This document shows, piece by piece, positions 36,176 to 45,157 of a DNA stretch of 64,000 bases (positions within the stretch are counted from its first letter, which is position 1; every line of letters begins with the position of its first letter). The notes below the pieces were generated by a model that made no database searches, had not been told where the DNA came from, and saw nothing but the letters and a program-made list of their open reading frames with translations. Origin of the DNA: JAEXOD01 sp043805435 (GTDB lineage: Bacteria > Bacteroidota > Ignavibacteria > Ignavibacteriales > Melioribacteraceae); assembly GCA_043805435.1 (NCBI GenBank), contig JAZDHY010000103.1, positions 1 through 64,000 of the forward strand. The letters run 5' to 3'. The position numbers and the translations under genes were made by a program.

Positions 36176-36780
36176 TTTTTTGTTCCTGTAAATTTTTCCA
36201 TGGTAACCGAAGTACTTGAGCTAATTCCTTCTTTTATAAATATCTTCAAAATTGTAAGAAAAAATATTTTTGTATCTAAAAGTAGGGAAATATTATCAAC
36301 ATACCACACGTCTAATCTAAATTTATCTTCCCAACTCAAACTATTTCTTCCGTTTACTTGTGCCCAGCCGGTTATACCGGGCTTTACGTCATGTCTTTTT
36401 TTTTGTTCCTCATTATATAGAGGTAAATATTCAATTAATAATGGACGAGGGCCAATTAACGACATATTGCCTTTAAGAACATTTATAAGCTGCAATAATT
36501 CATCCAATGAAAGTTTTCTTATCAAGGCACCCATCTTGGTTAATCTTTTTTCGTCGGGCAGTAAATTTCCATCTGAATCTTTTTTATCATTCATTGTCTT
36601 AAATTTATAAAGATTAAATATCTTTTCGTTTAACCCCGGTCTTTTCTGAAAAAAAACAATTTTACCGTTATTATTAAAATACAATAAAATAGACACAAAA
36701 AATATTAAAGGGCAACTTAGCAGAAGCAGAATAGAAGAAATGATTAAATCTAAAATACGTTTAAAATATTTATTATACAT
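36172..36780 (-). CDS. Initiating phosphoglycosyl transferase (PglC-like)
   Basis: 202 residues, the small monotopic form. One N-terminal re-entrant hydrophobic helix (about 9-33) is followed by the conserved PGLNEKIFNLYKFKTM, RLTKMGALIRKLSLDELLQLINVLKGNMSLIGPRP and KPGITGWAQVNGRN blocks. It transfers a phospho-sugar from UDP-sugar to undecaprenyl phosphate, starting the repeat unit. Together with the 4,6-dehydratase and aminotransferase it suggests a diNAcBac-like or related 4-amino-4,6-dideoxy sugar as first residue. Confidence 0.92.
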   Translation of the reverse strand: MYNKYFKRILDLIISSILLLLSCPLIFFVSILLYFNNNGKIVFFQKRPGLNEKIFNLYKFKTMNDKKDSDGNLLPDEKRLTKMGALIRKLSLDELLQLINVLKGNMSLIGPRPLLIEYLPLYNEEQKKRHDVKPGITGWAQVNGRNSLSWEDKFRLDVWYVDNISLLLDTKIFFLTILKIFIKEGISSSTSVTMEKFTGTKN

Positions 36781-36781
36781 T

Positions 36782-37984
36782 TTAAAAATGTTTTATTATT
36801 GTTGAATAAGAGTGATATGTTGTGCAATTATGGATAAAATAATTATAACCGTTTATGCCCATCGTGTTTTGCATTTTCTGATTAGAGATAAGTGTATTAA
36901 TATTTTTAGTAATACTTTGTAAGTCCCCGCTTTTAGACCACAGTCCAAAGTTGTTATCAATTGCTATTTTACCTATATCGGTACTTGTATCGGTAGCTAA
37001 AACAACCGGTTTTTTATTTTCCAAATAAGATAATAAGCGTGACGGAAAATTTGGAATTGTAAACCGCGGGTCTAAAAATATCATTCCCGCATCACATATT
37101 TGAACAATTTTATCGTAATCGGTTTTTGGTATAAATTCCATTAATATTGCATTTGCAGGATTGTTATTAGTGAACCATTTTTGAATTTTTGGATACATTG
37201 TTCCGGAGCCGATTATAAGAAAAAAGATGTTTTCTTGGAGTTTAAAAAAACTTAAAACATCTATTAAAAAATCTATGCCTTGCGGCAAACCAAGATTGCC
37301 ACCATATAAAAACACATTTTTGTTGTTCGGTATATTATATCTCTTTTTAATTTCATTTGTTTCGTTTGAATCTAAAATATTTTCAACAGGATCAATACTA
37401 TTGGGATTTAGCTCGATTTTTTCAGGATTAACCTGGGGATTATTATGCTTCAAATGTTCAATATTAGCGGGAGACATACACCCTATATAGTCGGATAATT
37501 TGTAAAGATTATTTTCCTTCTTTTTGAAATATTTATGTAAAAAGCTATTTTTTTTGATTAATCCTAAGTCTACAGCGTTTTGCGGAAAAATGTCTTTTAA
37601 CAAAAGATAACATATTGCATTATCTCTTTTTTTAATATAACTTATAATTTTAGCATAAGTTATAGGAGGGGTTGAATATAGGACCAGATCAAATTTTATA
37701 TGCGGCAGATATTTTTTTATACCGTTTAAAAATTGATATTCAATTAATAAAGTACCAATTCCTTTTTCTATAATATTGGTTTTTTGTATGTTAAAAGTTT
37801 TTACTTTAAGTGTTTGAATATTATCTTTACTGATTATTTCAGTTGCTCTTTTTAATCGTCTTTCGTTAGGTGAAACAATATATACTTTGTGCCCATCCGT
37901 TCCAAATTTTCTAATCAGATCGTTATAAATGCCTCTTTCGTTTATATCATCAATATTTACTAGTGTTAAAAAAAGAATATTCAT
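36782..37984 (-). CDS. GT4 glycosyltransferase, WbuB-like
   Basis: 400 residues, GT-B fold. N-terminal MNILFLTLVNIDDINERGIYNDLI, a middle region with FLYGGNLGLPQG and FLIIGSGTMYPKIQKW, and the C-terminal sugar-nucleotide site with the acidic segment around FPSRLLSYLENKKPVV. It resembles WbuB/WcaI enzymes, one of which is thought to add L-FucNAc next to fnlABC. Here it follows capG directly, so an L-FucNAc acceptor step is a reasonable inference. It ends one base before the PglC-type gene. Confidence 0.82.
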   Translation of the reverse strand: MNILFLTLVNIDDINERGIYNDLIRKFGTDGHKVYIVSPNERRLKRATEIISKDNIQTLKVKTFNIQKTNIIEKGIGTLLIEYQFLNGIKKYLPHIKFDLVLYSTPPITYAKIISYIKKRDNAICYLLLKDIFPQNAVDLGLIKKNSFLHKYFKKKENNLYKLSDYIGCMSPANIEHLKHNNPQVNPEKIELNPNSIDPVENILDSNETNEIKKRYNIPNNKNVFLYGGNLGLPQGIDFLIDVLSFFKLQENIFFLIIGSGTMYPKIQKWFTNNNPANAILMEFIPKTDYDKIVQICDAGMIFLDPRFTIPNFPSRLLSYLENKKPVVLATDTSTDIGKIAIDNNFGLWSKSGDLQSITKNINTLISNQKMQNTMGINGYNYFIHNCTTYHSYSTIIKHF

Positions 37985-38047
37985 AATTTTAAAAATTAAT
38001 GAATTGTGTTATAGAACAGGCAGTATAAAAATTAAAGCGTAACATTG

Positions 38048-39184
38048 TTATTTTTTTTCTCCCCAAACAACTCTTTTTACATAATCGGTATAAGAGAGAA
38101 TTATTCGAACGATCTTATCCGATACGTTCGGCATGGAATAATCAGCTATTTGTCTAAAATCTCTTTGTGAATTTTTATTTTGACTTTCAAGTACATTTAA
38201 TCCTTGTAATATCCGTTCAAAATTAAATCCCGTCATTATTACAGGAGTTTCCTCCATAGCTTCAGGTCTTTCGTGAGCTTCTCTAATATTTAGAGCAGGA
38301 AAATTAAGAATAGAGGCTTCCTCGTAAATAGTGCCGCTATCGGATAATACAGCTTTTGCATTCATTTGTAAAAAGTTATAATCTAAAAACCCCATCGGTT
38401 TCATTAAGTTAATTAAACTATTAAATTGTACATTGTGTTGTTCAATTTTTTTTCGGGTGCGCGGGTGAGTTGAAACAATAATTGGCAATTTATAAACTTC
38501 TGCAATTTTGTTTAATACAAAAACAAATTTTTCAAAGTTGCCGGATTCAATATTCTCTTCTCTATGAGATGAGACTAAAAAATAATTCCCCTTTGTTAAC
38601 TTATTTTTAATTAAAGCATCTGATTTTTTAATTTTATCTTCAAAATAGTTAAGTACTTCAAACATTGGTGTTCCGGTTTTAATAACCCGATCGTGCGGGA
38701 ACCCCTCGCGAAGTAAATACTCGCGTGCAATATCGGAATATGGTAAATTAATATCACTGATGTGGTCAACTATTTTACGGTTTATTTCTTCGGGTACGCG
38801 TTGGTCAAAACATCTGTTTCCGGCTTCCATATGGAATATTGGGATTTGTTTACGTTTTGCAGAAATAGCACTTAAACAGCTATTTGTATCACCTAAAACC
38901 AAAAAAGCATCGGGTTTAACTTCGTCAAGCAGTTTATCAATTTTTATAATTATATGACCGATAGTTTCGGCGGCATTATAACCTGCTGCGTCTAAAAAAT
39001 AGTCGGGCTTGCGTAATTCCAAGTCTTCAAAAAATATTTGATTTAATTCGTAATCGTAATTTTGACCGGTATGAACCAAAACATGTTCTAAACTTTCAGT
39101 TTTATCTAATTTAGCTAACACACGTGCTAATCTAATTATTTCGGGTCTAGTGCCTACTACGGTCATTATTTTAAGTTTTTTCAT
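38048..39184 (-). CDS. capG: UDP-N-acetyl sugar 2-epimerase, CapG/FnlC type
   Basis: 378 residues of the non-hydrolysing WecB fold: TVVGTRPEIIRLARVL, VHTGQNYDYELNQIFF, LVLGDTNS, HMEAGNRCFDQRVPEE and VSSHREENI. The GNRCFDQRVPEE form and the position after capE and capF point to the FnlC/CapG/WbjD branch, which epimerises C2 of the 6-deoxy-talosamine intermediate to give UDP-L-FucNAc, more than to plain WecB. Confidence 0.88.
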   Translation of the reverse strand: MKKLKIMTVVGTRPEIIRLARVLAKLDKTESLEHVLVHTGQNYDYELNQIFFEDLELRKPDYFLDAAGYNAAETIGHIIIKIDKLLDEVKPDAFLVLGDTNSCLSAISAKRKQIPIFHMEAGNRCFDQRVPEEINRKIVDHISDINLPYSDIAREYLLREGFPHDRVIKTGTPMFEVLNYFEDKIKKSDALIKNKLTKGNYFLVSSHREENIESGNFEKFVFVLNKIAEVYKLPIIVSTHPRTRKKIEQHNVQFNSLINLMKPMGFLDYNFLQMNAKAVLSDSGTIYEEASILNFPALNIREAHERPEAMEETPVIMTGFNFERILQGLNVLESQNKNSQRDFRQIADYSMPNVSDKIVRIILSYTDYVKRVVWGEKK

Positions 39185-39243
39185 TTTCTTTTTTAAGTTG
39201 TTTCTAAATAGTTAAAATTTAATGATTATGTTTAGAGTATTAA

Positions 39244-40398
39244 TTATTCTACTGTTAAAAACGTTGTATCCGGTTTTTCATTATTAAATATTTCGCTAGC
39301 CCAAAACAAAGTAATTAATTCCTCTTGCCCTATGTTTTTAATGCTATGTGTATATCCGGGTGGAATATCTACCGGTGTAATATTGTTTCCGTTCACAATA
39401 TAGTTTATTATAGGAGGACGAGAGTTGAAATCCAGAGATGTTTGGTTGTTATTGTTAATTATTTTACGAAAACAAATTTCAGCTTCTCCTTTAATTACAA
39501 TAAACTTTTCTGTTTTGGTGTGGTGATAATGGTTGCCTCTTGTTATGCCCGGTTTGGTGGTTGATATAAAAAATTGACCAAATTTTGGTGATTTAATTAA
39601 TTCGGTCAAATCACCACGGTTATCAACATTTGTTTGAAGCTTATAACTGAAATCAGTTTCGTCTAAATAAGATAAATATGTTGTGTATAATTTTTTTACA
39701 AATTCATCCGAAACATCGGGCAATAATAGAGTATTTCGGCTTTCTTTGAATGATTTAATTAAACTTACCAAATCACCAAGTGTAACTGAATAATTTGGAA
39801 GCACTTCTATACTATTATTAGGATTATGAATATTGTTTGAATTAATCAATTCAATGATTTTATTAACAACATCGTCAATATAAACTAAATTTAAAATCGA
39901 TTCGGAATTGTCAACCCTAATTGGTAAATCTTTTGCAATATTGTTACAAAATGTACTAACGGCAGAATTATAATTGGGGCGGCACCATTTACCAAAAACA
40001 TTTGTTAAACGCAAAATATAAAAATTTAATTTTTGTTCAATTCCGTAATTTATTAATAATTCTTCGGCTGCCAATTTACTTTTTCCATAAGGATTATCCA
40101 ATTCGGCTTGTGTTGAAGAAGAAAAAATTACCGGAATGGTTAATCTGTTTTTTTTGATAATATTTAGAATAATTTCGGTAAATCCAAAATTTACCTCAGT
40201 ATATTCGCTAATATCTTTTGGTCTGTTGCTCCCGGCCAAATGAACTATAAAATCAGCCTGCTTTATGTTTTCTTCAAGTTCGTCAATAGTATTTCCCAAA
40301 TCAAATTCAATTATCTGATATTCCTTTGTTTCCATTAATCTGATGTACAAATTTTTACCAATAAATCCTTTTGAGCCGGTGATTAATATTTTTTTCAT
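39244..40398 (-). CDS. capF: Bifunctional reductase-epimerase CapF/FnlB/WbjC
   Basis: 384 residues with two domains: an N-terminal SDR (ITGSKGFIGKNLYIRL; HLAGSNRP; YGKSKLAAEE) and a C-terminal cupin (about 265-375) with zinc-type histidines in GNHYHHTKTEKF and a late HSIKN. In S. aureus CapF the cupin epimerises C3 and the SDR reduces C4 of the 4-keto sugar, step two of UDP-L-FucNAc synthesis. Flanked by capE and capG in pathway order. Confidence 0.92.
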   Translation of the reverse strand: MKKILITGSKGFIGKNLYIRLMETKEYQIIEFDLGNTIDELEENIKQADFIVHLAGSNRPKDISEYTEVNFGFTEIILNIIKKNRLTIPVIFSSSTQAELDNPYGKSKLAAEELLINYGIEQKLNFYILRLTNVFGKWCRPNYNSAVSTFCNNIAKDLPIRVDNSESILNLVYIDDVVNKIIELINSNNIHNPNNSIEVLPNYSVTLGDLVSLIKSFKESRNTLLLPDVSDEFVKKLYTTYLSYLDETDFSYKLQTNVDNRGDLTELIKSPKFGQFFISTTKPGITRGNHYHHTKTEKFIVIKGEAEICFRKIINNNNQTSLDFNSRPPIINYIVNGNNITPVDIPPGYTHSIKNIGQEELITLFWASEIFNNEKPDTTFLTVE

Positions 40399-40458
40399 AT
40401 TTTAGTAAATTTTTATGTAATGTGAAAGAATAAATTTGAAAAATGATTTTTGTATTTA

Positions 40459-41472
40459 TTAGAAATTTTTAGCCAGTTCTTCTTGTATATAGGGCAGTGT
40501 GAGTAATAATTTTTTTAACTCATCCTTATTTAATCTTGTTGAAGTATGAGAGTTATAATGATTCACGTGGGGATTAGGGATAATTCCCTCGTTAAAATAC
40601 TTTCCGTAATTTAAATCTCTATCATCCGGACTAACTTTGTAATAATCGCCAAGGTCTTCAGCAACCAAACATTCTTCGTCGGTTAATAAAGATTCGTACA
40701 ATTTTTCGCCGTGTCTTGTACCAATAATGTTAATATTGCTGTGAGAATTAAACAGTTCGATAATGGCCTCAGCTAAGTCTTTAATTGTGGAAGCCGGAGC
40801 TTTTTGAATAAATAAATCGCCGGTAGAACCATTTTGGAATGCAAATAAAACCAATTCGACTGCATTTTCAAGAGACATCATATATCTTGTCATATCGGGA
40901 TTGGTAATTGTAATTGGTTTATTTTCTTTTATTTGTTGAATAAACAAAGGAATTACCGAACCGCGAGATGCCATTACATTTCCATATCGTGTACCAATAA
41001 AAATGGTTTTATCGCTTAATCTTGCTTTTGCAACATAAAGTTTTTCCATTAAAGCTTTTGAAATACCCATTGCATTGATAGGATAGACTGCTTTATCGGT
41101 ACTTAAGCAAATAACTTTTTTAACACCTACTTTTACAGAAGCATTTAAAACATTTTCAGTACCAATTATATTAGTAAAAGCAGCTTCCATTGGAAAAAAT
41201 TCGCACGAAGGTACCTGTTTTAAAGCTGCAGCGTGGAAAACATAATCTACATTATCTAAAGCTCTTTCAATCGATTCGTATGATCTTACATCGCCAAGAT
41301 AATATTTGATTTTATTATTTTTGTAATGGTTCCGCATATCATCCTGCTTCTTTTCGTCACGACTGAATATACGTATCTCTTTTATCCCAACATCTTCTTT
41401 TAAAAATCGATTTAATACTGCATTACCAAAAGAACCTGTTCCACCGGTAATTAATAAAACCTTATTTTTCAT
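40459..41472 (-). CDS. capE: UDP-GlcNAc 4,6-dehydratase/5-epimerase CapE/FnlA/WbjB
   Basis: 337 residues, soluble short form of the CapD superfamily. TGGTGSFGNAVLNRFL binds NADP; FHAAALKQVPSCEFFP and STDKAVYPINAMGISKALMEK form the active site, both typical of the inverting FnlA/CapE branch. It starts the UDP-L-FucNAc pathway by dehydration and C5 inversion of UDP-GlcNAc. The C-terminal RDLNYGKYF region matches the CapE latch-containing tail. Confidence 0.92.
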   Translation of the reverse strand: MKNKVLLITGGTGSFGNAVLNRFLKEDVGIKEIRIFSRDEKKQDDMRNHYKNNKIKYYLGDVRSYESIERALDNVDYVFHAAALKQVPSCEFFPMEAAFTNIIGTENVLNASVKVGVKKVICLSTDKAVYPINAMGISKALMEKLYVAKARLSDKTIFIGTRYGNVMASRGSVIPLFIQQIKENKPITITNPDMTRYMMSLENAVELVLFAFQNGSTGDLFIQKAPASTIKDLAEAIIELFNSHSNINIIGTRHGEKLYESLLTDEECLVAEDLGDYYKVSPDDRDLNYGKYFNEGIIPNPHVNHYNSHTSTRLNKDELKKLLLTLPYIQEELAKNF

Positions 41473-41571
41473 ATTCTACCATTATATTAAATGTTTGGCC
41501 AAGTATTAAATTAGCCCCAGTATGTTAATTTATTAAGTCTTGTTAAAATATCGTTTATTTTATATTATTCA

Positions 41572-42876
41572 TTACAAAAAATTTGTTAAAAACTTTTTTC
41601 TAACAACAACCGCATCAAGTGTGTTTTGTGCAAAACTAAAAGCTCGTTTGCCGTATTCTTCTCTAAGTTGTTTGTTTACAATAACAGTTTTAATAGTATT
41701 TATTTTTTCATCAATTGTCATATTATCGGTTATTGTAATCCCAATATTATTATCGCTAATAAACTTCATTGAAGCCACCTCGGAGGGTCCAAAACCGATG
41801 ATGCACTTATTGCTTGCTAAGTATTCGGATATTTTTGTAGAGACTGACAATTTTGTCAATTGCCTGTATTTTTTTTCTTCACTTTCTACATGAAGGAGTA
41901 TATCGGAATTGTTAAGCTTTTCTATAACCTTTTCACCAAATAATGAACCACAAAAATATAAAGGATGTTTTGAAAGTTTTTGATAAATTTGTTTTGGAGG
42001 GATTTCAAATGAATATATCTCAACTTTTATTTTATAATTGGAATCTGCTTCTATCCTTTTGATTAATTCGCCAAATTCTATAATTTGTTTCCAACGATTT
42101 AAATGTAACCCGCCAATATATGTAATTGTAATATTGTTTGTTTCTTTTTTGTTATCTGTTTTAATATTATATTTATCAATTTCAATAATATTCATAATAG
42201 GGATAAAATCCCTATTAAAAAACAGCCTAAATTCAGAGGCCATCATATCACCAATTACAAAAACGTTTTTGGCAATATTAAAAGACTTTTTATATGTCTT
42301 TATCAGATTATTGCGCTGCGAATTCAATAATATTAGGCTGTTTGCATTATTTAATATATAATCATCTGTTATATAAATATATAAGGGAATTTTGTATTTG
42401 TTGGACAAAAAAACTGCAATATCAAACGAAAATTTATAATTTCCACCCAAAAAAAATACTCCTTCGGGTTTGAAGTTTTTGCACCAATTGGAAAATAATG
42501 CTGAATTCCATAATTTTGTTTGATAGAGTATATTTCTTAATAAGGTGACAATAAACGGACAATTTTTTAATAATAAGTTTAAAAATACTGAAATTGTAGA
42601 TTTTTTGTGATTACTTGTAGAATCCGAAACTTTTTTTTCTATAATTTCACCGCAATTACTTTTTTTTCTCCTGCCAAATAAAACTTTAACTATGTCAATA
42701 TCCGTAACCCTAAAAAAAGATGAAAATTTATCAGATTCGGGTGCTTCGTTATGAAAATAAAACTGGGCAATATTTTCTGACGGCCAATCCTTAAATAAAG
42801 AATATAATGTTTTGCCATTGTTTGTGTGCATTGATAACGCATTATGACTTATTATTAAAATTTTAGGAAATGTCAT
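41572..42876 (-). CDS. Glycosyltransferase, GT-B fold (GT4/GT1-like)
   Basis: 434 residues, weakly conserved. N-terminus FPKILIISHNALSMHTNNGKTLYSLF is the usual GT-B first strand and acceptor loop; YIGGLHLNRWKQIIEFGELI and the C-terminal LSVSTKISEYLASNKCIIGFGPSE match a GT4 donor site. The middle (about 70-130) is lysine- and serine-rich. Substrate unknown. It lies between the GT2 gene and capE. Confidence 0.7.
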   Translation of the reverse strand: MTFPKILIISHNALSMHTNNGKTLYSLFKDWPSENIAQFYFHNEAPESDKFSSFFRVTDIDIVKVLFGRRKKSNCGEIIEKKVSDSTSNHKKSTISVFLNLLLKNCPFIVTLLRNILYQTKLWNSALFSNWCKNFKPEGVFFLGGNYKFSFDIAVFLSNKYKIPLYIYITDDYILNNANSLILLNSQRNNLIKTYKKSFNIAKNVFVIGDMMASEFRLFFNRDFIPIMNIIEIDKYNIKTDNKKETNNITITYIGGLHLNRWKQIIEFGELIKRIEADSNYKIKVEIYSFEIPPKQIYQKLSKHPLYFCGSLFGEKVIEKLNNSDILLHVESEEKKYRQLTKLSVSTKISEYLASNKCIIGFGPSEVASMKFISDNNIGITITDNMTIDEKINTIKTVIVNKQLREEYGKRAFSFAQNTLDAVVVRKKFLTNFL

Positions 42877-42986
42877 ATTTTTATAGTTTTATTGAAGTGC
42901 AAAATTATATAACTGCTTTATTAACAATATAATTGTGAAATTATTAATATAGTCCAATTTAAAATAGGGAAGCCTAATTTTTTATA

Positions 42987-43814
42987 TTACCGGAACATTT
43001 TATAAATTGTATATTTAATTAAGTTTAATCTTGCTCGAGTAATTGCAAAATATATTCCAAATCCGATTTTTTGAGAGTAACTATTTTTAAAATTTTTATA
43101 TAAAAATAATAGTCTATTTAAATATTTAATAGGATCATTTTCCGAAACACTCATGCTATTAAGTGCGTTTATTCTGTAAACACTTTTTTTTTCATTTAGG
43201 TAATAAAAATTTCCTGTTATTGATAATAACAGCTCAAGTGCATAATCGCCGCTATAAATTTTACTAAACCAATTTGGTAAAGGATTTGGAATAAACTCCC
43301 TTCTGATTAACAAAGAGGCGGTTGGGATGAACCAGCGTTTTAGAAGCAGATGGTTTGTTGTATAATAACCGGTTTTTAATGATTTATTAAAACTTTCAAC
43401 AAGACCAGTATTTACAAAAAAAGTTTCTGCATTATGACAACAAAAAGAAATATCGCTATTGTTTTGCATAAAATCGACCTGTTTTTGCAATTTATTCGGG
43501 TCTGTCCAATAATCATCACCATCGCAAAGGGCAATATATTTGCCGTTACAAGCTTTTAAGGTTGAAATAAAATTTGGCATTGAACCAATATTTTTTTCAT
43601 GTAAAATAAGTCTAAAGCGTCCCGGAAATTTAATATTATAATCTTCCAATATTTTTTTGGTATTATCTTTACTACAGTCTTCACCAATAACAATTTCAAA
43701 ATCAAAGTTAGTCTTTTGGCTTAAAAAACCTTCAATTGCTTGAGAAATATAGGGGGCCTGATTATATGTAATACAAAAAATACTAACAAGAAAATTATTG
43801 TTTTTTTTATCCAT
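42987..43814 (-). CDS. GT2 glycosyltransferase
   Basis: 275 residues, GT-A fold. SIFCITYNQAPYISQAIEGFLSQ, EDCSKDNTKKIL and the metal-binding CDGDDYWTDPNKLQKQ segment are typical of cytoplasmic-face polysaccharide GT2 enzymes. No transmembrane helix. Sugar and linkage unknown. Confidence 0.87.
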   Translation of the reverse strand: MDKKNNNFLVSIFCITYNQAPYISQAIEGFLSQKTNFDFEIVIGEDCSKDNTKKILEDYNIKFPGRFRLILHEKNIGSMPNFISTLKACNGKYIALCDGDDYWTDPNKLQKQVDFMQNNSDISFCCHNAETFFVNTGLVESFNKSLKTGYYTTNHLLLKRWFIPTASLLIRREFIPNPLPNWFSKIYSGDYALELLLSITGNFYYLNEKKSVYRINALNSMSVSENDPIKYLNRLLFLYKNFKNSYSQKIGFGIYFAITRARLNLIKYTIYKMFR

Positions 43815-43876
43815 TACAATTGTTTTTTCCGTTTCCTTAAATAAAGTTAAATTAATTATCCTAAAAATTTTTAGTA

Positions 43877-45157
43877 TTATAATACAGCTTCAATCATATC
43901 GGGACTGAAAACAGGTATTTTAAAACGGGTAAAAACTTCTTTTCTTTCACTAAACGAATCATCAATAAAAACGGAATCCAAATTCTTGATATAATTAATT
44001 TTTTTATCGGTTATCCCTAAATGTATAACCTCATTAAAAATATTGCCAATTTTGTATTGTTCTAAATATTCCGCAACATTACCAATGTGTTTTGTAATTA
44101 AAATAATTTGTTTGTTTTTATTAATACAATTATATAAAAAACCAAGCATCTGGGTGTTAACTTTGTTATCAACAATAAGACAGTCGTCAAGGTCAACATA
44201 AACGGTTGAAAAAATAAAATCGGTTTTGTATCTGTTATCAAGTGCTCTATCAAGTTCAATTTGGTAGTCGTTTTCAATAATTTCCACGTTAATGTTAAAA
44301 GCATCAAATATACTAAGCAGCGCAAAATTAATTCCTTTGCATCTGTATAGGGATGATGAACCACCCAATCTATCGGCAATTTCCATTAATGTAAGCAGGC
44401 CGTCATTAGCCCTTTTTAATTGGAAAAACCAGGCTCCTTGTAAATTGATGGAGTTATTAATTTTTTCGGCAATGTTAAAAAATTCTTCCGAATTATTTGT
44501 TACTAATGTAGTATTAACGCTTATACCGTTGCTTATCCGTTGTCTTAATCGGGGTCCGCAAAAGCGCAATTTATTATGTCTATCCGTAAAGCAGTCAATG
44601 GTATATTCTTGGCCGGTTAAAAATTCGGAAATTATATAATCTTTAATATTTTTATTTTTAAAAAAATAATCAATATCATCAAAACTATTTGCCTTAAAAA
44701 CTCCTCTTGAACCATATCCTATGTTTGGTTTTATAAATATGGGGAAAGAGTTTATTGTGTTGATGTTATTATACGTTTTAGGTAAGTTAACTACACCGGT
44801 AAGTTTTTGATAGGTTAATTTTTTGGATAAGCATATTTCTGTGGTTTCAATTGGCGAAGCAATTATTTTGCAGCCCAAATCATTTTCATGTAATTTTAGC
44901 TTCCAAATAACCTTATCCATGGCTGGATAAATGGCATCAATATTATTTGCCTTAACTAATTTTACTAACAAAGGAATAAAATTTTCATCATCAATATACG
45001 GCAAATTGCCAAAATAGTTTTTGTAAATAAATTTTCCGTGGTCATTAACACTACTGGCACCAAATAATTCAATATGGGTCGAAAATCTTAAAGAACGGTG
45101 TATTTCAAGTCCTATTTCACTTCCACAAGGGAAAACAAGAATTTTTAGTTTTTGCAT
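43877..45157 (-). CDS. ATP-grasp-HAD fusion protein
   Basis: 426 residues. Residues 1-300 are an ATP-grasp ligase: pre-ATP-grasp domain, nucleotide lysine K143 in FIKPNIGYGSRGV, late acidic residues in LMEIADRLGGSS (E259, D262, where many relatives have E-x-N). Residues about 315-426 form a small HAD domain with motif I VDLDDCLIVD (D322, D324, with C in place of T), ITKH and FIDDSFSER. The same two activities are separate neighbouring genes at 34562-36175. It overlaps the DegT gene by 13 bp. I infer that it modifies the amino sugar made by that enzyme; substrate unknown. Confidence 0.82.
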   Translation of the reverse strand: MQKLKILVFPCGSEIGLEIHRSLRFSTHIELFGASSVNDHGKFIYKNYFGNLPYIDDENFIPLLVKLVKANNIDAIYPAMDKVIWKLKLHENDLGCKIIASPIETTEICLSKKLTYQKLTGVVNLPKTYNNINTINSFPIFIKPNIGYGSRGVFKANSFDDIDYFFKNKNIKDYIISEFLTGQEYTIDCFTDRHNKLRFCGPRLRQRISNGISVNTTLVTNNSEEFFNIAEKINNSINLQGAWFFQLKRANDGLLTLMEIADRLGGSSSLYRCKGINFALLSIFDAFNINVEIIENDYQIELDRALDNRYKTDFIFSTVYVDLDDCLIVDNKVNTQMLGFLYNCINKNKQIILITKHIGNVAEYLEQYKIGNIFNEVIHLGITDKKINYIKNLDSVFIDDSFSERKEVFTRFKIPVFSPDMIEAVL

